NCBI GenBank assembly: GCA_964351985.1
Contig: CAYGPR010000011.1
Span: forward strand, 30,245 to 94,244
DNA length: 64,000 nt
Direction of reading: 5' to 3'
From: Meishania sp964351985
GTDB lineage: Bacteria; Bacteroidota; Bacteroidia; Flavobacteriales; Flavobacteriaceae
Part shown: in pieces, positions 34,242-43,729 of the stretch
Layout: each line of letters begins with the position of its first letter
Position numbering within the stretch: the first letter of the stretch is position 1
Translations under genes and position numbers: made by a program
The notes under the pieces: model-generated
Seen by the model: only the letters and a program-made list of their open reading frames with translations
Database searches by the model: none
What the model was told of the DNA's origin: nothing

Positions 34242-35714
34242 CTATTGTTCGTCAAGAGCGACGTTACTATATTTCGAATTTATAGTGATGGAACGGTCCG
34301 TATTTTTTGTGATATGATAGCCTTTCTGAATAAAACTGTTTAGATTTTTGGTACGCTCCAACTTCAAATTTGAAGGACAACTAAATTTAGAAGATATTCC
34401 GTTCACATAAATGGTATAGGATGAAGAAGGTAACCCGCAGTCCAATTCGGCATTCTGTAGTGAAATATCCAAATCCTTGAAATCCTTTGATATTGAATTG
34501 ATCCGCAATGGGCCCAGGTCATTTTTGATATAAGCACTTTTTATCAACCTGTCAATTACCACATCCGAAGAAGTGGCGCTCAACCGTAAGTTGAGCACCT
34601 CTTTCAGATTTACATTATCCGAATAACTGGTTTGAAGTTGTCCGTAGTTCCAATTTTGCACACTGACGGGTGAATACGATGCCGTAATGTTGGTAGCGTC
34701 CCCATCGATAGTGGCGGCATAAAGCGTGGCGTACGATAATGTCGCATTCAGGTTTTTGGTATTCTCGGCAAGCTTAACCTCGCCATGGCGTACATTCATC
34801 TTAATCTTGACCGATTTTGGCAATTTGACTTTGATGGTCTTTTTGACTTTGTAATTCTTGTTTTCGCCTCCTGTCGAAAAATAAAAGATATTGGGGCCGC
34901 CGTGCAAGCTGTCGCTTTGAATAAAGATACTATTTGTTCTGTTTCCTAGTCTGGCCATTTCTTCCCTGCGCTCATCCAATAAGACCCTTCGCTTTTCCTG
35001 CATCTCGGCTCGTTTCTGATGCATTTCGGAGCGTTTTTCCATCAGCTTTGCCCGAGAATCTTCTCTTTTTTCTCGCATTTCGGCTCGTTTTTCTTCCCTG
35101 GCCTCGCGCCGAGCTTCCATACGTTCGCCCCATCTTGCCAATTTTTCCTCATATTCCTTATCGAATCCCTTCGAAAATTCTTTTTGCCATTTCTCTAAAT
35201 AGTCCTTACCATCTTTCCTGAAGGCATCATAATCAAAATCCGGACGGGGCATTCTTGGCATCGGTGGCATTTCGAAAAGTTCAGGAAATTCGTGCATATC
35301 CGGCATCTCGACCAGTAACGAATCCAGATCGGCAATCACGGGATATTCGAAATGAAAGTCGAAATCGTCAAACCCACCGGCCCCGCTACTGGAAAACAAT
35401 CCTTTCCCACCTCCGGTCGAAATCGTAATTTTTTTACTGTTCCCGAGAATCTCTATGGGTCCATCTTCAAAATAGTCTTCGGCATCGGCATCGGAGACAC
35501 CGTCAAGTTCTATGGTCGCTTCGACCAAAACTTCATCTTTGTTCCATGTTTCGAACTCGATATCGGCATGGCTCGTATTGATATCCAAAACTGCATCCGC
35601 GTTCACCTTAAAACTTTCCTTGAAAGTCTTGGTCTGCTTTTGCGCAGTGGCCGCTATGCTGATGAGGCATAGCGCGACCGCTAAACATTTAAACGGTATT
35701 TTTGTCATGTTCAT
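34242..35714 (-). CDS. Exported DUF4097-like protein with charged helix
   Basis: This 490-residue protein has a signal peptide (ending SIAATAQ, about residue 24). The N-terminal part (25-110) and the C-terminal part (300-490) are beta-rich, like the adhesin-like DUF4097 repeats (VLDINTSHADIEFETW; KSVKIKMNVRHGEVKL). Between them, residues about 165-275 form a long, highly charged helix with repeated Arg-Glu-Lys-Met-rich units such as REEKRAEMREKRE. It is the last gene of a sigma / anti-sigma operon and overlaps the anti-sigma gene. It is probably the envelope-located target or sensor of that system. Confidence 0.72.
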   Translation of the reverse strand: MNMTKIPFKCLAVALCLISIAATAQKQTKTFKESFKVNADAVLDINTSHADIEFETWNKDEVLVEATIELDGVSDADAEDYFEDGPIEILGNSKKITISTGGGKGLFSSSGAGGFDDFDFHFEYPVIADLDSLLVEMPDMHEFPELFEMPPMPRMPRPDFDYDAFRKDGKDYLEKWQKEFSKGFDKEYEEKLARWGERMEARREAREEKRAEMREKREDSRAKLMEKRSEMHQKRAEMQEKRRVLLDERREEMARLGNRTNSIFIQSDSLHGGPNIFYFSTGGENKNYKVKKTIKVKLPKSVKIKMNVRHGEVKLAENTKNLNATLSYATLYAATIDGDATNITASYSPVSVQNWNYGQLQTSYSDNVNLKEVLNLRLSATSSDVVIDRLIKSAYIKNDLGPLRINSISKDFKDLDISLQNAELDCGLPSSSYTIYVNGISSKFSCPSNLKLERTKNLNSFIQKGYHITKNTDRSITINSKYSNVALDEQ

Positions 35715-36276
35715 TTTTTGATGATTTTAATTCGTTCAACTTCTCTTGTAATTTGTCCAATAATTGTAGCCGTAGCTGTAGGTTCTTGATCAGGGCGTTG
35801 ATGGTCTGGTCGTTCGGACCGATCTGGTTCAGTTCGGTATTCAATCGTTTATATTCCGTATTTAAATCTGCCAATCGGTCCATAAAACCATCGACCATAG
35901 CTTTGTTCTCTTCGGAAATTTCAAGTCTAGAAAGTTCAAAATTGATATTGGTCACATAATAATTTTCAACTTTTTTCAAATCTGGGGATAGATCGCCCAG
36001 CGAAATGCCCCCTGAACTTTCTTCGCTATGATTTTTATCGACTATGGTAGTTTTAACGGGTATATCGACAGGTTTTAATTGATTATAGGTGAACCAACCC
36101 GCACTGATCAGTACTAAAACTGCGGCTGCGATTTTCCAATATGGAAAAACCTTTTTTCTTCTTTCGGGAAGTTCCTTTTGTAAGCGTTCCAAAAAACGCT
36201 CTTCGTGATCAGGTTTCATTTTGAATTTTTTGGCTTCCCGCTCCTGTTTAAATAATTCTCTAAGATCCTGTGCCAT
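35689..36276 (-). CDS. Probable membrane anti-sigma factor
   Basis: This 195-residue protein has one transmembrane helix (about residues 45-65, WKIAAAVLVLISAGWFTY). The cytoplasmic N-terminal part is rich in Lys and Glu, and the periplasmic part forms a long helical coiled coil that ends in a charged tail. The gene overlaps the ECF sigma factor gene by 17 bases and the DUF4097-like gene by 26 bases. No zinc-binding anti-sigma motif is obvious, so the role is inferred from topology and gene order, a common pattern in flavobacteria where a short ORF follows the sigma gene and precedes an exported protein. Confidence 0.7.
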   Translation of the reverse strand: MAQDLRELFKQEREAKKFKMKPDHEERFLERLQKELPERRKKVFPYWKIAAAVLVLISAGWFTYNQLKPVDIPVKTTIVDKNHSEESSGGISLGDLSPDLKKVENYYVTNINFELSRLEISEENKAMVDGFMDRLADLNTEYKRLNTELNQIGPNDQTINALIKNLQLRLQLLDKLQEKLNELKSSKNEHDKNTV

Positions 36277-36802
36277 AGTTCTTTTGTTTTAATGCTTCCT
36301 TTAACATACCCTTTCCACGTAATAAACGGGTTCTACAAGTCGTTTCGGTCAAATTGAGTACCTGTGATATTTCCCTATGGTCATATCCCTCCACCAAGAA
36401 CATCATGACGACATATTTGTACTTCTCCGGAAGCTTTTCAATGGCCTCCTTGACTTCTTCAATGGTAATTCCGTCATGGACCGACCAATCCTCATCCTCC
36501 GTAATATGCATATATCCTTCGTCCAAGACAACCATTTTCTCTTTCCTCGATTTTAAAAAATCGATACTCTTGTTGACCACTATACGCTTCAACCATGCCC
36601 CGAAACTAACCTCGCCCTCATATTGATGTATTTTTTGAAAGGCCTTTATAAATGATTCTTGAAGTACATCTTCGGCATCGTCCGCATTTTTCAAAAATCG
36701 CATGGCCACACAAAACATACCATCGCAGTACTGTTTGTACAGTTTCAGCTGCGCTGATCTGTCATTGGCTTTGCATCGTTCTACGACATCAATTTGAAAC
36801 AT
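36260..36802 (-). CDS. ECF-type RNA polymerase sigma factor
   Basis: This 180-residue sigma-70 family protein contains regions 2 and 4 only. Region 2 shows MRFLKNADDAEDVLQESFIKAFQ and FGAWLKRIVVNKSIDFLKSRK. Region 4 shows IEKLPEKYKYVVMMFLVEGYDHREISQVLNLTE followed by the recognition helix TTCRTRLLRGK. The first ATG (36802) is preferred over the in-frame TTG at 36808. It is coupled to the anti-sigma gene downstream by overlap, so it is expected to be held inactive until an envelope signal arrives. Confidence 0.92.
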   Translation of the reverse strand: MFQIDVVERCKANDRSAQLKLYKQYCDGMFCVAMRFLKNADDAEDVLQESFIKAFQKIHQYEGEVSFGAWLKRIVVNKSIDFLKSRKEKMVVLDEGYMHITEDEDWSVHDGITIEEVKEAIEKLPEKYKYVVMMFLVEGYDHREISQVLNLTETTCRTRLLRGKGMLKEALKQKNYGTGS

Positions 36803-36909
36803 GGACAAGTTTCGTTGTTGGTTTTGATCGTTCCGTTACCTTAAGGACGAAAGAAAAATACCGATGTTGCAAAAATCAAGTATTTTTACATTGAAATAAA
36901 CCGTAAGGC

Positions 36910-37818
36910 TTGAAACAAGTTACCATAAATACCCCTTTTATTACCCTAATCGTTTTGGACTATGGGGCGATTATTCAGAAAATCTTGGTGAAGGACAAGG
37001 AGGGAAATTCACGAAACGTGGTAGTTGGCTATGACTACCCTAGCCTATACCCCACCGACAAGGCCTATTTAGGTGCCTGCGTTGGGCGTTATGCGGGACG
37101 CATTTCAAAGGGCAAGTTCGAACTAGACAGACAGACCTACCCCTTATTTGCTGAACATGGTATGCATTTACATGGAGGGAAGGAAGGCTTCGGAAAAAAA
37201 TATTGGACCATCGAGGAAGTACATCGAGGAAAAAACCCCTTCGTAAAGCTATCTTATTTCAGTAAACACTTGGAAGAAGGTTATCCTGGAAACCTAAAGG
37301 TTTTAGTGACCTATCGTTTAGTTGAAAACATGCTACAGATTACCCATGAGGCCTCCACCGACCGAACGACTGTCATAAACCTGACCAATCACTCATACTT
37401 TAAGTTGGACGATTCGGATTCGGTCAATCACTATGAGTTACAATTGAATTGTTCGCAAATGGTCGAGACCCAAGAGAACCTACTCCCGACCGGCAATATC
37501 GTTACGGTTAAAAATACGGAGTACGATTTTTTGAAACGGAAGAAAATAGCCGGCCAACCTTTGGATACGCCCTACGTAATCGATCCGGATGCAGAAACAG
37601 TGGCGAAGGTTTCTTCCAAAAAGTCAGGAATCTCAATGGAGGTAAATACCAATCAGCCGGCCGTTGTGGTCTATACACCACCTCATTTTCCCGGAATTTG
37701 TTTTGAAACCCAAAACTATCCTGATGCCCCGAACCAAAAGAATTTCCCCAGTAGCGTATTGCGGCCCGGGGAGCGTTATTTGAACGATTCTAAGTTTACG
37801 TTCGATATTTTAGACTAA
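36910..37818 (+). CDS. Aldose 1-epimerase (galactose mutarotase)
   Basis: This cytoplasmic enzyme interconverts the alpha and beta anomers of hexoses. It has 302 residues. The active-site histidines are in HGMHLHGG and NLTNHSYFKL, and the catalytic Glu is in CFETQNYPDAPNQ near residue 275. GACVGRYAGRI is the usual N-terminal substrate-binding segment. The start is a TTG at 36910, as no ATG lies in frame before the first conserved strand. It is divergent from the sigma factor gene. Confidence 0.9.
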   Translation: MKQVTINTPFITLIVLDYGAIIQKILVKDKEGNSRNVVVGYDYPSLYPTDKAYLGACVGRYAGRISKGKFELDRQTYPLFAEHGMHLHGGKEGFGKKYWTIEEVHRGKNPFVKLSYFSKHLEEGYPGNLKVLVTYRLVENMLQITHEASTDRTTVINLTNHSYFKLDDSDSVNHYELQLNCSQMVETQENLLPTGNIVTVKNTEYDFLKRKKIAGQPLDTPYVIDPDAETVAKVSSKKSGISMEVNTNQPAVVVYTPPHFPGICFETQNYPDAPNQKNFPSSVLRPGERYLNDSKFTFDILD

Positions 37819-37838
37819 AAAATAAGTTTTCTAAAAAG

Positions 37839-37881
37839 TCTGCTCGACTTCGCTCTAAGTGATAGTAGAGCAGATATTTTT
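37839..37881 (+). terminator. Terminator after the mutarotase gene
   Basis: TCTGCTC (37839-37845) and GAGCAGA (37868-37874) form a stem with an imperfectly paired inner part, followed by TATTTTT. It lies 21 bases after the stop. Confidence 0.5.
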
Positions 37882-37910
37882 GAAAGCCTCCTATAATTTT
37901 TCCGCATTTT

Positions 37911-38333
37911 TTATTCCTCTATCAATAAATTCAGGGTGACGGTAATATTATCTCTGGTCGCTTTGCTATAAGGGCAAATCTCATGCGCCGCATTGATCAA
38001 TTTTTCGCCTGTGGTCATATCTACAGTTGGTAAGTAACAGTCAAGCGTCGCACCGATAAAAAATCCATCTTCATCTTTGTTGAAACTTATAACTGCGGTC
38101 ACACTGAAATCGCCAAGATCATTTATTTTATGTTCCTTGGCCACAACTTGAAGTGCACCGGCAAAGCAAGTGGAATAAGCAGCGGCAAAAAGCTGTTCCG
38201 GATTTGTTGATTTCCCGTCAGATTCCTTACCCTCGGGCATTTTGATATCAAAATCGATTACGCCATCCTCACTTTTTACATGTCCGCTTCTACCACCTTC
38301 ATTGGTGGCCTTTGTTTTAAAAATCGTTTTCAT
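37911..38333 (-). CDS. ohr: Ohr-type organic hydroperoxide reductase
   Basis: This 140-residue OsmC/Ohr-fold enzyme uses a pair of cysteines to reduce organic peroxides. The first Cys lies in AAAYSTCFAGALQ and the second in HEICPYSKATRDN. The N-terminal strand segment GGRSGHVKSEDG and the PEQLFAAAY arginine-loop region fit the Ohr group rather than OsmC. It is a single gene on the minus strand, convergent with the mutarotase gene. Regulation by an OhrR-type repressor is typical elsewhere, but no ohrR-like gene is next to it. Confidence 0.92.
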   Translation of the reverse strand: MKTIFKTKATNEGGRSGHVKSEDGVIDFDIKMPEGKESDGKSTNPEQLFAAAYSTCFAGALQVVAKEHKINDLGDFSVTAVISFNKDEDGFFIGATLDCYLPTVDMTTGEKLINAAHEICPYSKATRDNITVTLNLLIEE

Positions 38334-38581
38334 CGTTTAATTTTTTTATGAGGCGATAATATACTTCTTGCAAGTCAATCACCATAACAAGGGATATTAA
38401 ATTTATGTGAAAGTTGCAAGACCGATAAAATTCCAAAATCCAAGCACCAATTCCAGAAAAGCAAAGTGAAACAGAGCTTCAAGAATCCACCTGTCGGCAG
38501 TTAGATTAAACCCGAAAAGACTAAAAATGAAGCACAATAGAACGGGTTTTAGTAATTTAGGGGAAATATAAATGCCGAAAT

Positions 38582-39142
38582 ATGAAATTTTTAAAATGGT
38601 TGATAATCGTTTTGGTCGTATTGGCCGCTCTTTTCTTTACCGTTGGAAAGCCATACTTACAGGAACAAACGAAAAAACACAGCCCAGAAAAAGTGGCGAC
38701 CTTTACTAAAAAGGGTATGGATTTAGCAGTGAAATATAGCAGTCCTTCTAAAAAGGGGCGTGTTATTTTTGGCGAGCTGGTCCCCTATGATGCAGTATGG
38801 CGAACAGGGGCGAACGAACCAACAACTTTTACCACGAAATCAGATATACAGGTCGGTAATCAAATTTTGCCCCAAGGCACATATTCGCTTTGGACAAAAC
38901 CAAATCCTGAAAAGTGGTCGGTATTCTTCAACAAAGAAGTTCCGGAATGGGGAGTCACTTTACTCAGTGCCGGGGCCAAAACCACCCGAGACCCTGAAAA
39001 CGATGTTGCTCACATTGAAGTTTCTACCGAACGTTTAGCCGAACCGCAAGAAAGTTTTCAAATCGATTTTGAAGACACCCAACAACTATATCTTACCTTA
39101 TCATGGGACGAAACCGAAATAAAAGTCCCTATTAGTCAATAG
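38582..39142 (+). CDS. DUF2911 protein
   Basis: This exported or membrane-anchored 186-residue protein starts with a hydrophobic segment (residues 5-22). The DUF2911 domain (about 35-160) is shown by SSPSKKGRVIFGELVPYDAVWRTGANEPTTF and QILPQGTYSLWTKPNPEKWSVFFNKE. The family is widespread in Bacteroidota and probably forms a periplasmic beta-sandwich; its function is unknown. The meaB gene begins 3 bases behind it, so the two are cotranscribed, although no functional link is obvious. Confidence 0.88.
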   Translation: MKFLKWLIIVLVVLAALFFTVGKPYLQEQTKKHSPEKVATFTKKGMDLAVKYSSPSKKGRVIFGELVPYDAVWRTGANEPTTFTTKSDIQVGNQILPQGTYSLWTKPNPEKWSVFFNKEVPEWGVTLLSAGAKTTRDPENDVAHIEVSTERLAEPQESFQIDFEDTQQLYLTLSWDETEIKVPISQ

Positions 39143-39144
39143 CA

Positions 39145-40191
39145 TTGAGCGAAAAAAAGAACAGCGACCCGAAGCGTACTTCGAAAGTACGGCGAAAACA
39201 AAAACAAATCCCTACCGAAGAGGAACTCGTCCGTCGTATTCAAAAAAGTGACCCAACGGCTTTGGCACAGGCCATTACACTTGTTGAAAGTGTTCAACCT
39301 GAGCACTCCAAAAAGGCCAGTGCCGTCTTAGAACAATGCCTAGCACATAAATCAAACAGTCTTAGAATTGGTATTACCGGAGTACCCGGTGTGGGCAAGA
39401 GTACCTTTATCGAAGCTTTGGGGTTGCACCTTACTTCAATCGGGAAAAAAGTTGCAGTACTTGCCATCGATCCCACAAGCACTCAAAGTAAAGGAAGTAT
39501 TTTGGGCGACAAGACCCGAATGAACGAACTCGTCAAAGATCCCAATGCCTTTATTCGACCCTCGCCATCCAGTGAATCTCTGGGCGGCGTAGCTAGAAAG
39601 ACCAGGGAGTCTATGATTCTATGTGAAGCAGCGGGATTCGATATCATTCTTATTGAGACCGTAGGTGTAGGTCAGAGCGAGACCTCGGTTCATAGCATGG
39701 TAGATTTCTTTCTTTTGTTAAAACTGGCAGGAGCCGGAGACGAACTTCAGGGTATCAAAAGAGGAATTGTAGAAATGGCCGATGCCCTGGTCATCAACAA
39801 GGCGGATGGGGAAAATATAGATGCGGCCAATAGGGCCAAGACAGAATTTACAAGGGCGTTACATTTGTATCCTCCAAAGACGAATGGATGGTTTCCCAAA
39901 GTTTTAACCTGTTCTGCATATGAAAAGACTGGGATTTCTGAAATATGGGAAATGTTATCGGAGTATTTCGTACTCGCAAAAAAAACCGGCCATTTCGATA
40001 AAAATCGAAAACAACAAAACAAGAGTTGGTTGTTACAGCGTATTGATGATCGGCTTAGGCAGCACTTTTATAACCATCCTCGCGTCAAAAAAGAATTGGA
40101 AAATCTTTTACAAGAGGTTCAAAAAAATACAATTTCTCCCTTCAGGGCAGCCGAAAAACTGCTGGAAATCTATGAAAACCAGAACAAATAA
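39145..40191 (+). CDS. meaB: Methylmalonyl-CoA mutase-associated GTPase MeaB
   Basis: MeaB is a G3E-type GTPase that protects and loads the B12 cofactor of methylmalonyl-CoA mutase. At 348 residues it has the Walker A GITGVPGVGKST (76-87), the Asp-rich AIDPTSTQSKGSILGDKTRM segment, the GTPase element ILIETVGVGQSE and the NKADG base-recognition motif. It starts with a TTG 3 bases after the DUF2911 stop. The mutase itself is not in the window; the adenosyltransferase at 1007 is the matching B12 function. Confidence 0.93.
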   Translation: MSEKKNSDPKRTSKVRRKQKQIPTEEELVRRIQKSDPTALAQAITLVESVQPEHSKKASAVLEQCLAHKSNSLRIGITGVPGVGKSTFIEALGLHLTSIGKKVAVLAIDPTSTQSKGSILGDKTRMNELVKDPNAFIRPSPSSESLGGVARKTRESMILCEAAGFDIILIETVGVGQSETSVHSMVDFFLLLKLAGAGDELQGIKRGIVEMADALVINKADGENIDAANRAKTEFTRALHLYPPKTNGWFPKVLTCSAYEKTGISEIWEMLSEYFVLAKKTGHFDKNRKQQNKSWLLQRIDDRLRQHFYNHPRVKKELENLLQEVQKNTISPFRAAEKLLEIYENQNK

Positions 40192-40197
40192 AAAACA

Positions 40198-40205
40198 TAA
40201 CTTTG
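40198..40205 (+). promoter_or_regulatory. TAnnTTTG element before the GT2 gene
   Basis: TAACTTTG is a perfect -7 element 20 bases before the GT2 start codon. No TTG stands at the expected -33 distance, so this is only a candidate. Confidence 0.3.
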
Positions 40206-40225
40206 CCCAACCCTAATTTCCTTTG

Positions 40226-41185
40226 ATGAATCCCGTTACATCGTCTTTGCTCTCCATCATCGTTCCCCTATACAACGAAGAAGAAAATGTCGTTCTCTTG
40301 ACCGACAAGATTCACGAAAGTCTTGCAGGTTACAAGTACGAAATTATTTATATCGATGATTTTTCAAGGGACGATACGCGCAAAGTAATCAAGAACCTCA
40401 ACGATGAACGCGTACATCTGCTGGAACTCAAGAAAAATTATGGCCAGAGTCTGGCGTTGGCCGCAGGATTGGACTATGCCAGTGGTGACTATATAATTAC
40501 CATGGATGGCGACCTCCAAAACGACCCTAGCGATATACCACAAATGTTGGAATATGCCGTTAGCGGTGAATATGACGTGGTAACGGGCATTCGCCAAAAG
40601 CGTAAAGACTCCCTCATTAAGAAAATACCCTCTAAAATCGCCAACTTTTTGGTCAGGCGAGTTACCAAACTAGATATAAAAGATAATGGTTGCGCCCTTA
40701 AGGTCTTTACCAAAGACATTGCCAAAGACCTGAACCTTTACGGTGAGATGCATCGGTTCATCACCTTACTCGCACATCTTGAAGGTGCCCAAATCAAGCA
40801 GGTACCCGTAAAACACCATGCCCGTCACGCCGGTGTATCAAAATACGGACTGGAACGAGTTTTCAAGGTTGTGGCCGATATGATGCTTTTGCTCTTTATT
40901 AGAAAGTATTTTCAACGGCCCATTCATCTTTTCGGCATTTTTGGATTTTTATTGATTTTATTGGGGGTTGTCATCAATATGTACCTCCTTTTTGTGAAAT
41001 TTTATTGGGGAGAGGATATCGGCAACCGCCCCTTATTGATTTTCGGACTTATGTTCATTCTTGCCGGAATTCAGCTGTTTACTATCGGTATCGTTATGGA
41101 ATTGTTGATACGCACGTATTATGAGTCGCAAAATAAACGACCCTATCGAATCAAAAAAGTAACCGTAGGTGGCAAATCGAGGTAA
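40226..41185 (+). CDS. GT2 glycosyltransferase (polyprenyl-phosphate sugar synthase type)
   Basis: This 319-residue membrane-linked glycosyltransferase has the GT-A domain SIIVPLYNEEENV (N-terminus), IIYIDDFSRDDT, and the metal-binding ITMDGDLQNDP. Two C-terminal transmembrane helices (about 235-257 and 271-293) follow. The layout resembles dolichyl/undecaprenyl-phosphate mannose synthases and GtrB/ArnC-like proteins that load a sugar on a lipid carrier. The ATG at 40226 is chosen over a TTG one codon upstream. It overlaps the flippase-like gene by 17 bases, and a GT39 transferase that would use such a lipid-linked sugar lies nearby on the other strand. Confidence 0.88.
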   Translation: MNPVTSSLLSIIVPLYNEEENVVLLTDKIHESLAGYKYEIIYIDDFSRDDTRKVIKNLNDERVHLLELKKNYGQSLALAAGLDYASGDYIITMDGDLQNDPSDIPQMLEYAVSGEYDVVTGIRQKRKDSLIKKIPSKIANFLVRRVTKLDIKDNGCALKVFTKDIAKDLNLYGEMHRFITLLAHLEGAQIKQVPVKHHARHAGVSKYGLERVFKVVADMMLLLFIRKYFQRPIHLFGIFGFLLILLGVVINMYLLFVKFYWGEDIGNRPLLIFGLMFILAGIQLFTIGIVMELLIRTYYESQNKRPYRIKKVTVGGKSR

Positions 41186-42041
41186 GCCGTTTATTACCAT
41201 ACTAAAATTCGCGATCAGTGCGCTGTTGGTTTATTTTATTTTCACCAAGGTCAACTTCTTGGAAGTTTTCGATATACTGCGCAGAACAAATCCTTTTTAC
41301 TTTTTATTGGCACTTCTTTTTTTCGTCATTTCGAAAATTATAGCAGCTTTTCGACTCAACCTATATTTCCATCAATTAGGTGTTTTTCTGACCCAAAAGA
41401 GTAATTTAAAGTTGTATTTGCTAGGTATGTTTTATAATCTATTTCTTCCTGGAGGTATAGGCGGTGACGCTTATAAAGGATATTTAATTCGAAAGAAATT
41501 TCAAGTCAATACTAAAAAAGTGGTGTCGGTATTGGTTTTAGACCGATTAAGCGGGCTACTACTTTTGTTTGTATACGCCTGTATATTAGCACTATTTGTT
41601 CAAAATGAACTTTTTCGGAATACGAAATGGTTGTTCGGTATAGCAATCGTTTTCAGCATTCTGATTTTTTGGTTCGTGAACAAACGTTTCTTTGCAGGAA
41701 TGCTTCCCGTTTTTTGGAAATCTTTCAACTATTCGGCATTCGTGCAACTCGCACAATTGTGCAGTGCTTTTTTTATTTTAAAATCCTTGGGAATCACTCT
41801 AGATACTATAGCGTACCTGTTTATATTTTTAGTATCATCGATAGTCTCGGTCTTGCCCTTGACCATAGGCGGAATTGGAAGCCGGGAAGTCACTTTTTAT
41901 TACGGTGCCACCCTACTAGATTTGAATCAAAACACCTCTGTTGGTATCAGTATGGTTTTTTTCTTGATTACCGCCATAATATCCCTGTTAGGTATTTTTT
42001 ATCATTTTAAGAAAGTAGACTTGCAGGTGATTTCAGAATGA
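41169..42041 (+). CDS. Lysylphosphatidylglycerol synthase-like flippase-domain membrane protein
   Basis: This 290-residue integral membrane protein has about eight hydrophobic segments. It contains the conserved family signature near LPGGIGGDAYKGYLIRKK (about 95-112), VLVLDRLSGLLLL, and the C-terminal PLTIGGIGSREVTFYYGA. This is the UPF0104 / LPG_synthase_TM family, members of which are thought to flip lipids or lipid-linked sugars. It starts with a GTG inside the end of the GT2 gene, which means translational coupling, so it probably handles the product of that enzyme. The gene is convergent with the GT39 gene. Confidence 0.85.
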   Translation: MANRGKPFITILKFAISALLVYFIFTKVNFLEVFDILRRTNPFYFLLALLFFVISKIIAAFRLNLYFHQLGVFLTQKSNLKLYLLGMFYNLFLPGGIGGDAYKGYLIRKKFQVNTKKVVSVLVLDRLSGLLLLFVYACILALFVQNELFRNTKWLFGIAIVFSILIFWFVNKRFFAGMLPVFWKSFNYSAFVQLAQLCSAFFILKSLGITLDTIAYLFIFLVSSIVSVLPLTIGGIGSREVTFYYGATLLDLNQNTSVGISMVFFLITAIISLLGIFYHFKKVDLQVISE

Positions 42042-42070
42042 AAAAATGTACCGATCGCGCTTTTCGGGTT

Positions 42071-43729
42071 TCAATAAATGTGTACCAAATGCATTTTATT
42101 CAGTACTTTTTTTCGTGTTGCAGGATCTAAGAAAGTGCGTTGTAATCTAGTAATCCGAAATTGGTCTTCGCTAATTTGTTGGTCCCAATCGAATCCGGCG
42201 GCATGTAGTTTTTCCAAGTCTTCGTCATCGGCGTAGACCCAGATATTCTTTCTCTTTCCAATTTCTTCGATGGAAGAAATTTTGACGGGTGTTTGATTAT
42301 AAAAATCAAGCGCCCAGGTATATTTTTCAGAGATTTTATAGATATTTTCAACAGAAATCTCATTTTCCTTAATTTTCTCGGCCATTGAAGATCCACCTTG
42401 ATATGTCAAAAGATGTGGATAAAAATGTAGGTTGAGCACCGCATTCAACAACAAAGAGCTACAAACCGTAATGGTGATGATTCTATAGTAATAGTTCTCT
42501 CGCTTTAAACAGTAATAAATGATAATAGCCACGGCTGCTAAAAGTATGAGATAGGCGAAGGGACGTTGAAATTCGAAAACATAAAAACATAGCAATGCAC
42601 AGGCAATAAAAACAATGGCCAGTATGAAGTATTGTATTCCCAGTAAAACCTTTATAGATTCCTTTCTCTGGTCTATATATAATTGGTTAAGGTAAGATGC
42701 GGTCAATACCGCGAATAACGGAATTACGATATTCAGATAATGCGGTAATTTAAATTGGGCAAAACTGATAATAATAAAAATTAAGGATATTCCTCCCAAG
42801 GTCAATAGCTCCTTCTTAGGATTATAATGAAGTCTTTCATTCATAAAACCTTTTATTCGTTTTCCAAAGGCCATAATACCCAATACGGTCCATGGTAGAA
42901 ATACCCATAGAAAGGTGTGAAAAAAGAAAAAGTAGTCACTGCTGTTCTTTCCGATACCTTCGCCACTCATTCGCTCGAAACTCTGCTCCCAAAAAATAAA
43001 GAAGATACCGCTACGGTCTCCTCTGCCCCGAACTATTTTTTCGGGATGCAAGTCGAATTGATGGTAATAGGCATAAAGTATGGGTGTAATGGTCACTGCA
43101 AAAACCAAGAGGGCGGCCAATACCTTCCAATTCAAAAGCAATTTCCATTTGTGGGTGTAGCCTAAATGACAGATTAAAGGTAACCCAATAACTACTAGCG
43201 CAATCTGTCCTTTGGTCGAAAATGCGATTCCTGCAGCAAACGCGCCCAGAAGTATATGTTTAATCCTTCTTGTTTCGATGTACTCGGCCAACTGCCAGAT
43301 GGCCAATATGGTAAAACCAGTGAGTACAGCATCGGTACGGACATCGATGGCAGAGAGTACTATGGTCTGGGCCGTCATAAAAAGGAGGGAGGCCAATCTA
43401 CCCACATCGGTATTGTAGAGTAACTTTCCTAGTCCTAAACATCCATAGGCCCCTAACAAGGTCGCTAGAATACCCGGAATACGATAGGCCCAGTCATAAA
43501 TGCCGAAAATCTTAAATGATAGTGCCGCCAGCCAGTAGTGCATGTGAGGCTTGTCGAGATATTCTTCGGGACCCTTGAAAAGACTTAGAAAGTCGTTCTC
43601 CTGTACCATACGCATAGCCATTACGGCAAACTGGGCGGAGTCGTTCTCGAAGAGGGTTACGAACATTCCGGCGATGTATATCAGAACGGTCAAAACCAGT
43701 AAAAACCAATACCTTCTGTTAGAAATCAT
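42071..43729 (-). CDS. GT39-family (ArnT-like) membrane glycosyltransferase
   Basis: This 552-residue protein has about twelve transmembrane helices. The first periplasmic loop contains the family motif FENDSAQFAVMAMRM (with the acidic pair) and YLDKPHMHYW, the ArnT-like version of the KPPL-YW motif. The last 100 residues form a soluble domain. Members transfer a sugar from a polyprenyl-phosphate carrier onto lipid A or protein at the outer face of the inner membrane. The ATG at 43729 overlaps the stop of the PAP2 gene by 4 bases. It is the last gene in the minus-strand envelope operon. Confidence 0.88.
   Translation of the reverse strand: MISNRRYWFLLVLTVLIYIAGMFVTLFENDSAQFAVMAMRMVQENDFLSLFKGPEEYLDKPHMHYWLAALSFKIFGIYDWAYRIPGILATLLGAYGCLGLGKLLYNTDVGRLASLLFMTAQTIVLSAIDVRTDAVLTGFTILAIWQLAEYIETRRIKHILLGAFAAGIAFSTKGQIALVVIGLPLICHLGYTHKWKLLLNWKVLAALLVFAVTITPILYAYYHQFDLHPEKIVRGRGDRSGIFFIFWEQSFERMSGEGIGKNSSDYFFFFHTFLWVFLPWTVLGIMAFGKRIKGFMNERLHYNPKKELLTLGGISLIFIIISFAQFKLPHYLNIVIPLFAVLTASYLNQLYIDQRKESIKVLLGIQYFILAIVFIACALLCFYVFEFQRPFAYLILLAAVAIIIYYCLKRENYYYRIITITVCSSLLLNAVLNLHFYPHLLTYQGGSSMAEKIKENEISVENIYKISEKYTWALDFYNQTPVKISSIEEIGKRKNIWVYADDEDLEKLHAAGFDWDQQISEDQFRITRLQRTFLDPATRKKVLNKMHLVHIY

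Noticed and set aside
34925..35220. DNA tandem repeat in the DUF4097-like gene
   Set aside because: The Arg/Glu/Lys-rich units are similar in protein but the DNA does not repeat exactly, so it is a charged helix rather than a satellite.
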